This document shows, piece after piece, positions 1-9,056 of a DNA stretch of 64,000 nucleotides; within the stretch, counting starts at the first letter, position 1, and each line of letters starts with the position of its first letter. The DNA is taken from positions 1 through 64,000 of the forward strand of contig CANFWV010000009.1 of assembly GCA_947450695.1 (NCBI GenBank), read 5' to 3'. Under the pieces are notes generated by a model that was not told where the DNA came from, did no database searches, and saw nothing but the letters and a program-made list of their open reading frames with translations. The DNA comes from Comamonadaceae bacterium (GTDB lineage Bacteria; Pseudomonadota; Gammaproteobacteria; Burkholderiales; Burkholderiaceae_C). A program made the position numbers and the translations under genes.

Positions 1-912
1 GGACACGAACGCATCGGAAGCGGCGTCCTTGATCAAGACGATCACGCCCGGGCTGGTGCAAAACTGACCGCAACCCAAACTGATTGAGCCCGCCATGAGC
101 GTGGCGAGTTCAGGGCCTTTTTCAGCCAGCCAGGCCGGCATTGCCACCACCGGGTTGATGGATCCGAGTTCGCCATAAAACGGTATGGGCCGTGGCCGTG
201 CGTTGGCCACCGCCTGCAGCGCCGCACCACCGCGCGTCGAGCCCGTGAAAGCACCCGCAGCCATGGCCGGGTGCTGGACCAAGCGCACACCCACGTCGGA
301 GCCACCGCCCTGAATAAAACCAATCAGACCGGCGGGCAACTTCTGTTCGCTCAGCACTTTTTGCACCAAACCGAAGACGCGGTTCGACAACAGCAAATGG
401 CCTGAATGCGCCTTGACCACAACCGGGCAACCAGCAGCTAGGGCCGAAGCGGTATCGCCACCCAAAACAGAAAATGCAAACGGAAAATTACTCGCAGAAA
501 ACATCGCCACAGGACCCAGCGGCACGCACTGACGCACCATCGCCGGATGCCCCGCAGGCGGCGGACCGGCCACCGCCGGGTCGTCGAGGCGCTCAAAAGC
601 CACACCTTTTTCAGCGATATCGGCAAAGCGGCGCAACTGGAACGCGGTGCGATCCAACTCACCATTCAGCCGCATCGGACCCAGTCCGGTTTCTTCGTCA
701 GCCAAACTCACCAAACCCTCACGATCAGCTTCGAGTGCGCTGGCCAGCCCGCGCAACAAGTTGCCACGCACCTCGCCTGTGCTGCCAGCCCATTCCTCAA
801 AGGCTTGAGCCGCAGCGCTGGCGGCAGCGTCAACTTGTTCAGAGGTCGAGGCCAGCAAAGGCGCACCGAGCGCTTCGCCGGTACGGGCTTGGATAGATTG
901 GAGAGTTTTCAT
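1..912 (-). CDS. alpha-ketoglutaric semialdehyde dehydrogenase, N-terminal 304 residues (cut by window start)
   Basis: Aldehyde dehydrogenase of the 2,5-dioxovalerate (alpha-ketoglutarate semialdehyde) type, which makes 2-oxoglutarate with NAD(P)+. The frame opens at an ATG at 912 and runs off the window at base 1 without a stop. Visible landmarks are the Rossmann turn AFTGSTRGG (about residue 221), the general-base Glu in GELGSINP (E248) and the nucleophile Cys in GQFCTSPG (C285). These short forms are typical of KGSADH enzymes rather than of succinate or betaine aldehyde dehydrogenases. It is the last visible gene of the leftward kdgD-gudD-Bug series, 57 bases after the receptor, and would complete glucarate/galactarate breakdown. 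The family is clear; the exact substrate rests on motif style and neighbours. Confidence 0.85.
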   Translation of the reverse strand, partial: MKTLQSIQARTGEALGAPLLASTSEQVDAAASAAAQAFEEWAGSTGEVRGNLLRGLASALEADREGLVSLADEETGLGPMRLNGELDRTAFQLRRFADIAEKGVAFERLDDPAVAGPPPAGHPAMVRQCVPLGPVAMFSASNFPFAFSVLGGDTASALAAGCPVVVKAHSGHLLLSNRVFGLVQKVLSEQKLPAGLIGFIQGGGSDVGVRLVQHPAMAAGAFTGSTRGGAALQAVANARPRPIPFYGELGSINPVVAMPAWLAEKGPELATLMAGSISLGCGQFCTSPGVIVLIKDAASDAFVS

Positions 913-969
913 GCGCTGCGTGGGTCCTGTGATGAGAGATGCGTTATTGGTTTGAGCGGATTTAACGTG

Positions 970-1953
970 CTATTCAGGTTTGATACCGGCGGTTTTGATG
1001 ACGCGCGTCCAAGTCTCAATCTCCTTCTGCACGAAGGCTGTGTAAGGCTTGGAGCCCTGCTCGGGAATAATGAAACCGACCGCGGCCATGCGTTGCTTGA
1101 TGGCGTCAGACTTCATCGCCTGTGCAATAGCGGCTTCGAGCTTGTCAACAATCGGTTGCGGCGTGCCTTTGATGGCTGAAATACCCGACCAGGACAGCGC
1201 CTCAAAACCCTTGTAACCCGACTCGGCAATGGTTGGCACAGTCGGGTAAAGCGGATTACGCTGCGCGCTCGTCACAGCAATCGCGCGCAGTTTCCCCGCT
1301 TTGATGTGGGGCAAGGCCGCATCTTGGTTGATGAACATCATTGGTATCGTGCCACCCAGCAGATCGGTCAACATGGGACCGCCGCCACGGTACGAAATAC
1401 CCATCAAATCAGCACCAGTGGTTTGCTTGAACAACTCCATTGCCATGTGGCCAGAAGCCGCGTGGGTGAATCCGTAGTCCAACTTGCCCGGGTTGGCTTT
1501 GGCGTAATCGACGATGTCTTTGACCGTCTTGTAAGGTGTGGCCGGATTCACCACCAGCACATTGGGGCCGGAGTTCACTTGCGAGATGTGGATGAAATCC
1601 GTCAGCGAGTTGTACTTGAGGTTGGGATCCAGACCATGCGCCACGGCACTTTGACCGACACCGGTCTGGATCAAGGTGTAACCATCCGGCGTCATCTTGC
1701 TCGCCCTGTCGGTCCCAACGATGCCGCCAGCACCACCGATGTTGTCGACGATGAAGGGCTGCTTGAGGATCTTGCTGAGTTCATCAGCCACCATGCGGCC
1801 CATCACATCGCTGGTGCCACCCGGTGGGAAAGGCACAATGATTTTCACCGGTTTGGTGGGGTAGTCTGACTGGGCCAAGGCGGCGCTGCCGCTTGCAAAA
1901 AAACTGATGGCGGCACAAGCCAAGGCGGTTAGGGTTAAGCGTTTTATCAACAT
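970..1953 (-). CDS. Bug-family (TctC-like) solute-binding receptor of the aldarate cluster
   Basis: 327-residue periplasmic substrate-binding protein of the tripartite tricarboxylate transporter (TTT) Bug family. It has a Sec signal peptide (KR, hydrophobic core, cleavage after about ALAQ at residue 28), then the family opening YPTKPVKIIVPFPPGG and the IVDNIGGAGG segment. The length is normal for the family. The gene lies between gudD (117 bases upstream) and the semialdehyde dehydrogenase in the same direction, so glucarate or galactarate is the natural guess for its ligand; that is inference from position. No TctA or TctB membrane component is encoded nearby. Confidence 0.9.
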   Translation of the reverse strand: MLIKRLTLTALACAAISFFASGSAALAQSDYPTKPVKIIVPFPPGGTSDVMGRMVADELSKILKQPFIVDNIGGAGGIVGTDRASKMTPDGYTLIQTGVGQSAVAHGLDPNLKYNSLTDFIHISQVNSGPNVLVVNPATPYKTVKDIVDYAKANPGKLDYGFTHAASGHMAMELFKQTTGADLMGISYRGGGPMLTDLLGGTIPMMFINQDAALPHIKAGKLRAIAVTSAQRNPLYPTVPTIAESGYKGFEALSWSGISAIKGTPQPIVDKLEAAIAQAMKSDAIKQRMAAVGFIIPEQGSKPYTAFVQKEIETWTRVIKTAGIKPE

Positions 1954-2069
1954 GATGTCTCCTTATTAAAATCTGAACAAAACCTTAGACCGCCGCGTGA
2001 AAATGTGAGCGGGTCCTGTAGCGACAGCAAGAAATTCGCAGCGAAGTTTGATGTTATTGGATGAAATTT

Positions 2070-3404
2070 TTAACGGTCCAAGGCGGGACGTTTTGGATTG
2101 AAGCTCCAGCCCGGGATCAGGCTTTGCATGGCCATAGCGTCGTCGCGCGCGCCCAAACCGTGCTGCTTGTACAAGCGGTGGGCTTTATCAACCTCGACCA
2201 TGTCGAGCTCAACACCCAGCCCCGGTTTTTTCGGCACCTGCACGTGCCCACCGATGATTTGCAATGGCTCTTTCGTCAGGCGCTGACCGTCTTGCCAAAT
2301 CCAATGCGTATCAATGGCCGTCACCCGTCCAGGCGCGGCAGCGCCCACATGCGTGAACATGGCCAGTGACACGTCAAAGTGATTATTCGAATGCGAACCC
2401 CAAGTCAAGCCCCAGTCGCGGCAGGTCTGCGCCACACGAACAGAGCCGGCCATGGTCCAAAAATGCGGATCGGCCAGCGGAATGTCGACCGATTGCAAGG
2501 ACAGTGCATGCGCCAATTGACGCCAATCGGTCGCAATCATATTGGTCGCGGTCGGCAGACCCGTCGCACGCCTGAATTCAGCCATGACCTCACGCCCTGA
2601 AAAGCCGTCTTCAGCACCGCATGGATCTTCGGCGTATGCCACCACGCCGCGCAGGTCGCGCATCAGCGCAATCGCGTCTTTCAACAACCAGCCGCCATTC
2701 GGGTCCAGCGTGACACGGGCGTGGGGAAAGCGTTCGTGCAAGGCGCACACGGCTTCAATTTCTTCGGCGCCACGCAATACGCCGCCTTTGAGTTTGAAGT
2801 CGTTGAAGCCATAGCGTTCGCAGGCGGCTTCTGCCTGCCGCACCACGGCCTTAGCGTCCATGGTTTTTTCGTGGCGCAAGCGGAACCAGTCGTTGTCTGC
2901 GCCGGGGTCACTCACGTAATCCAGTTGGGTCTGGCTGCGGTCACCAACATAAAACAGGTAACCCAGCATTTCCACCGCGTCACGCTGCTGGCCTTCACCC
3001 AGCAAGGCCGCCACCGGCACCCCAAGGTGCTGCCCCAGCAAATCAAGCAAGGCTGATTCGATCGCGGTGACCGCGTGAATCGTGGTGCGCAAGTCAAAGG
3101 TTTGCTGGCCACGCCCACCACTGTCTCGGTCGGCGAATTGCTGTTGCACCTGCTGCAAGATGCGCTGGTGCGCGCCGATGGCTTGGCCCACGACGAGTTG
3201 CCCGGCATCCTCCAAAGTCTGAGTGATCTTCTGACCACCGGGCACTTCGCCCACACCTGTGCGTCCATCGCTGTCGGTCAGGATCAACAGGTTCCGGGTG
3301 AAGAACGGGCCATGCGCCCCGCTCAAATTCAGTAACATGCTGTCGCGGCCGGCCACAGGGATCACGCGTAAAGCGGTGATGACGGGCGTGGGATGTTTGG
3401 ACAT
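2070..3404 (-). CDS. gudD: D-glucarate dehydratase
   Basis: Enolase-superfamily enzyme that dehydrates D-glucarate (and L-idarate) to 5-dehydro-4-deoxy-D-glucarate in the cytoplasm. At 444 residues it has the length of the E. coli enzyme and resembles it closely along the whole chain. Examples are the N-terminal [22 protein letters not shown] with the paired lysines, DPNGGW and [14 protein letters not shown] carrying metal ligands, and the C-terminal [17 protein letters not shown] at 3407 directly precedes the ATG at 3404; the ATG is preferred. It follows kdgD by about 20 bases, so the two are very probably one transcript. Confidence 0.96.
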   Translation of the reverse strand: MSKHPTPVITALRVIPVAGRDSMLLNLSGAHGPFFTRNLLILTDSDGRTGVGEVPGGQKITQTLEDAGQLVVGQAIGAHQRILQQVQQQFADRDSGGRGQQTFDLRTTIHAVTAIESALLDLLGQHLGVPVAALLGEGQQRDAVEMLGYLFYVGDRSQTQLDYVSDPGADNDWFRLRHEKTMDAKAVVRQAEAACERYGFNDFKLKGGVLRGAEEIEAVCALHERFPHARVTLDPNGGWLLKDAIALMRDLRGVVAYAEDPCGAEDGFSGREVMAEFRRATGLPTATNMIATDWRQLAHALSLQSVDIPLADPHFWTMAGSVRVAQTCRDWGLTWGSHSNNHFDVSLAMFTHVGAAAPGRVTAIDTHWIWQDGQRLTKEPLQIIGGHVQVPKKPGLGVELDMVEVDKAHRLYKQHGLGARDDAMAMQSLIPGWSFNPKRPALDR

Positions 3405-3424
3405 CAATCGAGCTCAGGTCGTGA

Positions 3425-4336
3425 TCACTGAGGGCCGAGCTTTTTGATCAAAGCTGCCAGTGCATCCATCTCGGCAGGCTTCAAGTCGGTCAGCGGAGCG
3501 CGCACCGGGCCTGCGTCATGACCCACCAGCTTGGCGCCGGCTTTGATGATGCTCACACCATAGCCGGCGACCTTGTTGCGGATGTCCAGGTAAGGCATGA
3601 AAAACTCACGCAGCAAGTGGTGTTGCGTCGCCAAATCGTCTTTCGCCACGGCATGGTAAAAATCCATCGCGGTCTTCGGGATGAAGTTGAAAACGGCCGA
3701 TGAATACACCGGGGTGCCGAGTGCTTTGTAAGCGGCGGCATAGACCTCAGCAGTCGGCAAGCCGCCCAAGTAGGCGAAGCGGTCGCCCATTTTCATGTAG
3801 ATCGATGACATGGTTTCAATGTCGCCGACGCCGTCTTTGAAGCCAATCAGGTTCGGGCAGCGGTCGGCCAAAATAGTCAGCGACTCCGGGGTGAGTTTGC
3901 AGACATTGCGGTTGTAAACAATCACACCGAACTTGACGCTTTTGCAGACCTGCTCAACGTGCGCGATCAAGCCCTCTTGTCCAGCCTCGGTCAGGTAATG
4001 CGGCATCAACAAAATGCCGTGCGCGCCTTGACGCTCGGCTTCTTGCGCGCACTCGATGGCAAAACGCGTCGGGCCACCAGCGCCCGCAATGATCGGCACT
4101 TTGCCCTTGCAAGTCTCCACCGCAGTTTTGATGATCGTCGGGTATTCATGGCCTGTCAGCGAGAAAAACTCGCCCGTGCCGCCGGCCGCAAACAAGGCCG
4201 AAGCACCGTAGGGCGCCAGCCACTCCAAACGGGCCGCGTAGCTCTTGGCGTTGAAGTCGCCCTGTGCATCAAAGTCCGTCACAGGAAATGACAACAAGCC
4301 GCTAGACATGATGGTTTTAAGTTCTTGTGGATTCAT
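3425..4336 (-). CDS. kdgD: 5-dehydro-4-deoxyglucarate dehydratase (decarboxylating)
   Basis: DapA/N-acetylneuraminate-lyase-fold enzyme that dehydrates and decarboxylates 5-dehydro-4-deoxyglucarate to 2-oxoglutarate semialdehyde. The 303 residues include the Schiff-base lysine in IGFKDGVGD (K167), the catalytic Tyr in IVYNRN (Y141) and the GGTGEFFSL carboxylate-binding turn near residue 52, which is the KdgD version of the DapA signature. The ATG at 4336 has an AAGAGG ribosome site. It is the first gene of the leftward aldarate transcript, so the cell uses the 2-oxoglutarate route and not the GarL/GarR/GarK route to glycerate. Confidence 0.95.
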   Translation of the reverse strand: MNPQELKTIMSSGLLSFPVTDFDAQGDFNAKSYAARLEWLAPYGASALFAAGGTGEFFSLTGHEYPTIIKTAVETCKGKVPIIAGAGGPTRFAIECAQEAERQGAHGILLMPHYLTEAGQEGLIAHVEQVCKSVKFGVIVYNRNVCKLTPESLTILADRCPNLIGFKDGVGDIETMSSIYMKMGDRFAYLGGLPTAEVYAAAYKALGTPVYSSAVFNFIPKTAMDFYHAVAKDDLATQHHLLREFFMPYLDIRNKVAGYGVSIIKAGAKLVGHDAGPVRAPLTDLKPAEMDALAALIKKLGPQ

Positions 4337-4417
4337 AAAATACCTCTTTCAATGGTTGGCGTGAGCGGTGACGTCACAGTGTTTAACGCGCCCTTATCTA
4401 GTCATCGTACAACCGAT

Positions 4418-4445
4418 ATCTTATCTTTTGGAAAGTCTATGTCAA
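4418..4445 (-). promoter_or_regulatory. predicted kdgD promoter
   Basis: On the minus strand a perfect -35 TTGACA (4440-4445) is followed after 16 bases by TAAGAT (4418-4423), which matches 4 of 6 -10 positions. The -35 lies inside TTGCTTGACA (4440-4449), a 10-base string that also precedes garD. The spacer continues with ACTTTC and AAA, as in the garD promoter. Read by eye; no start site is known. Confidence 0.5.
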
Positions 4446-4532
4446 GCAAATATTGCTTGCAGCCGAATCAATGCTCGAGATGTCAGACTCCAGCCTTAAA
4501 CTACGCAGGCGCTTTACTGGACTGCTTTGACC

Positions 4533-5249
4533 ATGAACCAACCCTTGCTTCAAAACGACAATACCGCCACGTTGCCGGAACTTATATATGCGCGCGTGGT
4601 CGAGGCGATCCTGCGTGGCGACTACGCACCCAAAGGCAAACTACCGACCGAGGGCGAACTCTGCAGCCAATTCGGCGTGTCGCGTCCGACGGTGCGAGAA
4701 GCCCTGTCGCGCCTGCGCTCAGACGGCATCATTGAGTCCAAACGCGGCTCTGGCAGCTTTGTTATCCGCGCTCCTGGCACGCCGGCGACCCCTCCAACAC
4801 CGATTAAAAGCTTGGCTGATATTGAGCGTTACTACGCCTACCGAAGTTGCGTTGAAATGGGCTCTGCAGCTGGAGCAGCGGAGTTTCGAGACGCCTCAGA
4901 CTTAGACGCACTGCACGCAGCCTTCAACGCTTTGAATACCGCCATGGAGAGCGGTAAGTCCGGCGCGGATGAAGATGTTCAGTTTCATTTGGCCATCGCC
5001 CGGGCCTCGCACAACCCGTTTTTTGTGACCGCCATTGAGACCAGCGTGGCACCGATTCGGCAGTTCATCGAACTGGCCCGCCACGTCACCGACAAGAAAA
5101 GCGCAGAGCGTGTGCGTACCACGCAGGCCGAGCACCAAGAGATCATCGACGCCATCGCACGCCGGTCACCTGTCGATGCAGCAGACGCCATCCGCAGACA
5201 CGTGTTAAACGCCAAACGGCGTATTTTTGAGACCACGCCAGCGCCCTGA
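4533..5249 (+). CDS. GntR-family (FadR/FCD type) regulator of the aldarate genes
   Basis: 238-residue transcription factor. An N-terminal winged helix with the GntR signature (LPTEGELCSQFGVSRPTVREAL, about residues 31-52) is followed by an all-helical FCD ligand domain with metal-binding-type histidines (DVQFHLAIARASHNPF and the later RRHVLNAKRR). It sits between the leftward kdgD operon and garD, both of whose promoters contain a related TTGCTTGACA module, so local control by an aldarate or its keto-deoxy intermediate is likely. The ATG at 4533 is preferred over a TTG at 4527; neither has a strong Shine-Dalgarno sequence. The ligand is inferred. Confidence 0.9.
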   Translation: MNQPLLQNDNTATLPELIYARVVEAILRGDYAPKGKLPTEGELCSQFGVSRPTVREALSRLRSDGIIESKRGSGSFVIRAPGTPATPPTPIKSLADIERYYAYRSCVEMGSAAGAAEFRDASDLDALHAAFNALNTAMESGKSGADEDVQFHLAIARASHNPFFVTAIETSVAPIRQFIELARHVTDKKSAERVRTTQAEHQEIIDAIARRSPVDAADAIRRHVLNAKRRIFETTPAP

Positions 5250-5284
5250 AGCCAGCGCCGATCACTCGCGGCACCCCAAGTTGC

Positions 5285-5312
5285 TTGACAACTTTCAAAG
5301 TTGTCAGATAAT
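5285..5312 (+). promoter_or_regulatory. garD: predicted garD promoter
   Basis: TTGACA (5285-5290, perfect) and GATAAT (5307-5312, 5 of 6) are separated by 16 bases, about 40 bases ahead of the garD ATG. The whole spacer is filled by a palindrome, the arrangement expected when a repressor blocks polymerase. Confidence 0.6.
5286..5306. promoter_or_regulatory. perfect 21-bp palindrome, probable GntR operator
   Basis: Arm TGACAACTTT (5286-5295), central C (5296), arm AAAGTTGTCA (5297-5306): ten perfect base pairs of symmetry. It overlaps the -35 box and fills the spacer to the -10 box of the garD promoter. The adjacent GntR protein is the obvious candidate binder; this is inference. Confidence 0.65.
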
Positions 5313-5352
5313 TTAATTTATCTCAGCACTGCCGATATCACCCTCTACGCCC

Positions 5353-6936
5353 ATGACGCCCATGCCAACAACTGCTGCAAGCACCGCGCCCCAGCCGATC
5401 ATCATCCGCATGCACGAGCGCGACAATGTGGCGATCGTGGCTAATGACCGTGGCCTACCCGCAGGCACCACACTGCCCGGATGCTTGGTCTTGGTCGACG
5501 CGGTTCCGCAGGGTCACAAGGTCGCGCTGGTCGACTTGAAAGCCGCAGCGCCGGTGCTGCGATACGGCATACCGATTGGTTATGCGCTGAAAGACATCCC
5601 CGCCGGCAGTTGGGTTCATGAGCGGCTGCTGGACATGCCCTCAGCCCGCAGCCTCGACAACTTGCCTATCGCCACCGTCAAGCCGCCACCGATGCCAGCT
5701 CTGGCAGGCTACACCTTTGAAGGCTTTCGCAACGCCGACGGTTCGGTCGGTACGCGCAACATTCTGGCCATCACACAAACTGTCCAGTGCGTGGCTGGCG
5801 TGACCGACTTTGCTGTGCAACGTATCAAGGCCGAGTTGCTGCCCCGCTTTCCTAACGTCGACGATGTCGTGGCGCTGGAACACGGCTACGGCTGCGGCGT
5901 AGCGATTGACGCCCCCGACGCCATCATCCCAATCCGCACCTTGCGCAACATCAGCCTAAACCCCAACTTTGGCGGCGAAGTGATGGTGGTCAGCTTGGGT
6001 TGCGAAAAACTCCAACCGGAGCGCTTGCTCCCCGCCGACAGCATCCCGCTGATAGACCTTCGCAACAGGGCAACACTGGACGTGGTCTGCCTGCAAGACG
6101 ATACGCATGTCGGCTTCATGTCGATGGTTGAATCCATCATGCGTCAAGCCGAACAACACCTACAACGGCTGAACGCCCGTCACCGTGAAACCGTGCCCGC
6201 ATCAGAACTGGTGGTCGGCGTGCAGTGTGGCGGCAGCGATGCGTTCTCCGGCGTCACGGCCAACCCGGCGGTGGGGTTTTGCACCGACTTGTTGATTCGT
6301 GCAGGCGCTAGCGTGATGTTTTCAGAAACCACCGAAGTTCGCGACGGCATCGACCAACTGACTTCGCGCGCCACCACACCCGAGGTCGCACAAGCGATGA
6401 TCCGCGAGATGGCCTGGTACGACGCTTACCTGCAGCGCGGCGGTGCCGACCGCAGTGCCAATACGACGCCTGGCAACAAAAAAGGCGGTTTGTCAAACAT
6501 CGTTGAAAAAGCCATGGGCTCCATCGTCAAGTCCGGTACAGCACCGATTGCCAATGTCTTGTCCCCCGGCGAAAAACTCAAAGCCAAAGGGCTGACCTAC
6601 GCCGCCACGCCCGCCAGCGATTTCATCTGCGGCACTCTGCAATTGGCTGGCGGCATGAACTTACATGTTTTCACGACAGGACGTGGTACACCTTACGGTT
6701 TAGCCGCTGTTCCTGTGATCAAAGTAGCCACACGCAGCGACTTGGCTCGGCGTTGGCACGACCTGATGGACATCAACGCAGGCACCATCGCGACCGGTGA
6801 AAAGTCCATTGAAGACGTCGGCTGGGAACTTTTTGAGATGATGCTTGAGGTCGCTAGCGGACGCAAAAAAACCTGGGCCGAACACTGGAAACTGCACAAC
6901 GCACTGGTGCTCTTCAATCCTGCACCCGTGACCTGA
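5353..6936 (+). CDS. garD: galactarate dehydratase
   Basis: Dehydrates meso-galactarate to 5-dehydro-4-deoxyglucarate, the same intermediate that GudD makes. The 527 residues show the UxaA/GarD layout: an N-terminal SAF domain (about residues 15-110), a linker, then the long dehydratase domain beginning [13 protein letters not shown], with conserved cysteines and glycines in [19 protein letters not shown] and [13 protein letters not shown]. These enzymes are iron-dependent hydro-lyases. It stands alone downstream of the GntR gene with its own promoter. UxaA (altronate dehydratase) is the main alternative, but the glucarate neighbours favour GarD. Confidence 0.92.
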   Translation: MTPMPTTAASTAPQPIIIRMHERDNVAIVANDRGLPAGTTLPGCLVLVDAVPQGHKVALVDLKAAAPVLRYGIPIGYALKDIPAGSWVHERLLDMPSARSLDNLPIATVKPPPMPALAGYTFEGFRNADGSVGTRNILAITQTVQCVAGVTDFAVQRIKAELLPRFPNVDDVVALEHGYGCGVAIDAPDAIIPIRTLRNISLNPNFGGEVMVVSLGCEKLQPERLLPADSIPLIDLRNRATLDVVCLQDDTHVGFMSMVESIMRQAEQHLQRLNARHRETVPASELVVGVQCGGSDAFSGVTANPAVGFCTDLLIRAGASVMFSETTEVRDGIDQLTSRATTPEVAQAMIREMAWYDAYLQRGGADRSANTTPGNKKGGLSNIVEKAMGSIVKSGTAPIANVLSPGEKLKAKGLTYAATPASDFICGTLQLAGGMNLHVFTTGRGTPYGLAAVPVIKVATRSDLARRWHDLMDINAGTIATGEKSIEDVGWELFEMMLEVASGRKKTWAEHWKLHNALVLFNPAPVT

Positions 6937-6986
6937 GCGGCATTGTGTGAAGATGCTCACGTGACACAACTCACTTGGCCAACCTG

Positions 6987-7493
6987 ATGAAACACAAACC
7001 AACAGCCCGCACTCTCTTTAGCCCCATCCTGATCGCAGGCTTGGCCACGCTGGGGGTGGCGATATCGGGCGCCCTACTGACGGAGATTGGACCTTGGTAC
7101 CAAGGTTTGGTACAACCCGCCTTCAAACCGCCTGACGCCTGGTTCGGTCCGGTCTGGACACTGATTTTTATATTGACCGCCACGGCAGGCGCAACGGCCT
7201 GGGACCAAACACAAAACAGAGCTAACCGTTGCTGGCTGATCGGCCTTTTTGTGCTGAATGCAGGTCTGAATTTACTTTGGAGCCTGCTGTTCTTCAAGCT
7301 GCATCGCCCCGACTGGGCGTTGATGGAGGTTGGCTTTTTATGGCTCTCCATCGCCGCACTGATATGGACGATGAAGAGCTACTCTCGACGCGGTAGCGCA
7401 CTGCTGCTGCCCTATTTGCTGTGGGTGACTTACGCCTCAGCGATCAACTACGCCACCGTGCAACTCAATGGACCGTTCAGTACGGCCTATTGA
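6987..7493 (+). CDS. tspO: TspO/MBR family tryptophan-rich membrane protein
   Basis: 168-residue protein of five predicted membrane helices with the TspO signature GPWYQGLVQPAFKPP followed by WFGPVWTLIF, and later NLLWSLLFF and INYATVQLN. The family binds porphyrins and related ligands and affects tetrapyrrole and stress responses. A TTG at 6975 would add four residues; the ATG at 6987 is preferred. It converges on the HiPIP gene, whose stop is 15 bases away. Confidence 0.92.
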   Translation: MKHKPTARTLFSPILIAGLATLGVAISGALLTEIGPWYQGLVQPAFKPPDAWFGPVWTLIFILTATAGATAWDQTQNRANRCWLIGLFVLNAGLNLLWSLLFFKLHRPDWALMEVGFLWLSIAALIWTMKSYSRRGSALLLPYLLWVTYASAINYATVQLNGPFSTAY

Positions 7494-7507
7494 TCACGAA
7501 ATATTAA

Positions 7508-7816
7508 TTACGCCTTTTTGACGTAGGCGCTGCACCAGCCGTTGGCCGCGACCTGCTTACCAGCGAACAGGGCACAACCACCGGCCGCGTCGGCTGGCTT
7601 ACCGGTGTACAACTGGCAATTCGCGCACTTCTGGGTGGCTGCATGCTTAGCAAATTTCTTGGCATCAACTTTGGTGGTGTCTGCCACATAACCCAGGGCC
7701 ACAGCCTGTGGGTCTTTGGCGTCCACCATGGCTTGGGCCATCGCATGGGATGCGATCACTGCAGTCGATGCGACGGCGACTTGCATCATGAATACTCGGC
7801 GGCTTGTGTTTTTCAA
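7508..7816 (-). CDS. high-potential iron-sulfur protein (HiPIP)
   Basis: 102-residue periplasmic [4Fe-4S] electron carrier. The N-terminus MKNTSRRVFMMQ is a twin-arginine signal, fitting export of a folded cofactor protein, with cleavage after about AMAQ. The four cluster ligands are Cys64, Cys67, Cys81 and Cys95 in the HiPIP spacing CxxC-x13-C-x13-C. In purple betaproteobacteria HiPIPs feed photosynthetic reaction centres or terminal oxidases; no partner is encoded here. It is monocistronic as far as can be seen. Confidence 0.93.
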   Translation of the reverse strand: MKNTSRRVFMMQVAVASTAVIASHAMAQAMVDAKDPQAVALGYVADTTKVDAKKFAKHAATQKCANCQLYTGKPADAAGGCALFAGKQVAANGWCSAYVKKA

Positions 7817-8032
7817 GGGGTGCTCTTTTAAAAAAAGGTTAAGGAGTGCAAATTCTAGAACAATCCCGCAAAACAGGCCGTTAGCTTTCTGCGTACTTTA
7901 GGATTGCTCTGCGGTTTTTCTGCGCAAGCCATGGTTTTTGCTCGAAACATCGCCCAAAATAACAACCCAGCAGACGCTGTTTTCCCGTACAACGCTGCCC
8001 AGCTCCCCATGTTCACCGATCCAAGGACTTGC

Positions 8033-8917
8033 ATGAAATACTCAACTCTCGTAACCGCGCTTATCCTCGCATCAGGCCTGACCCACAGCGTCAGCGCACA
8101 AACACTGAAAAAGGTTGCCGACAGCAACAAAATCACAGTGTCGTACCGCGAGGCATCGGTTCCTTTCAGTTACTTGATCGGCTCCAGCAAAGCGGTGGGA
8201 TTTTCGGTAGAGCTCACCGACATCATCATTGACGACGTACGCAAGAAATTGCAAAAGCCCAACCTAGAAGTGGTGACCATGCCAGTCACTTCGCAAAACC
8301 GCATCCCCTTGTTGGTCAACGGCACCTACGACCTAGAGTGCGGATCCACCACCAACAACGCGGCGAGGGGCAAAGACGTCGCCTTCTCCATCAACATGTT
8401 TTATACAGGCACGCGTCTACTGACCAAAAAGTCTTCAGGGGTCAAAAATTACGCTGACCTCGCCAAGAAAACCGTGGCCAGCACCACCGGCACCACCAAC
8501 GCCCAAGTCATCCGCAAGTACAACGCGGACAAAAACCTGGACATGCAAGTCATCCTCGGCAAGGACCACGACGACTCTTTGCTGCTGGTTGAAAATGACC
8601 GCGCAGTGGCCTTCGCCATGGACGACATTTTGCTGTTCGGCTTGATGGCCAACTCAAAAAATCCTGCGTCACTGCAGGTAGTCGGCGATTCACTGCAAGT
8701 GGAGCCCTACGCCTGCATGCTGCGCAAAGATGACCCTGAGTTCAAAGACTTGGTGGACGGATCGATTTCCCGTCTCATGAAATCAGGAGAATTCGCCAAG
8801 ATGTACAGCAAGTGGTTTGAGTCACCGATACCGCCCAAAGGAACAAATCTCAGCCTGCCGATGAGTCAGCCGCTGAAAGACAACCTCAAAACCATGAGCG
8901 ACAAGCCCGCCATGTGA
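8033..8917 (+). CDS. amino-acid ABC transporter substrate-binding protein (glutamate/aspartate GltI type)
   Basis: 294-residue type II periplasmic binding protein (SBP_bac_3). The signal peptide ends near SVSAQ, then come ITVSYREASVPFSYL, YDLECGSTTNN and the SRLMKSGEFAKMYSKWF closing segment, all typical of glutamate/aspartate-type receptors. The open frame extends upstream to 7904, but AAGGA at 8023-8027 sits five bases ahead of the ATG at 8033 and a proper signal peptide starts there. No permease or ATPase gene is adjacent, so it is an orphan receptor. The ligand is inferred from family resemblance. Confidence 0.88.
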   Translation: MKYSTLVTALILASGLTHSVSAQTLKKVADSNKITVSYREASVPFSYLIGSSKAVGFSVELTDIIIDDVRKKLQKPNLEVVTMPVTSQNRIPLLVNGTYDLECGSTTNNAARGKDVAFSINMFYTGTRLLTKKSSGVKNYADLAKKTVASTTGTTNAQVIRKYNADKNLDMQVILGKDHDDSLLLVENDRAVAFAMDDILLFGLMANSKNPASLQVVGDSLQVEPYACMLRKDDPEFKDLVDGSISRLMKSGEFAKMYSKWFESPIPPKGTNLSLPMSQPLKDNLKTMSDKPAM

Positions 8918-9056
8918 GCCATCAACAGGGCCCCCGTCAACGGACGGAAGTGCATGTTCACTGAACGGAAAAAGCCCCTGATGACCAGAGGCTACTGACC
9001 AATAATCAGCAGCAAACGGTCGCCTCTTACGACCGTACCTGACACAGAAATTGACC

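Noticed and set aside
547-1179. 210-residue plus-strand frame across the dehydrogenase and receptor
   Set aside because: It crosses the boundary of two well supported minus-strand genes and has no motif.
8973-8993. AGCCCCT/AGAGGCT hairpin with an A run, terminator-like on the minus strand
   Set aside because: One mismatch in the stem, no minus-strand gene leads into it and there is no T run for the plus-strand gene upstream.
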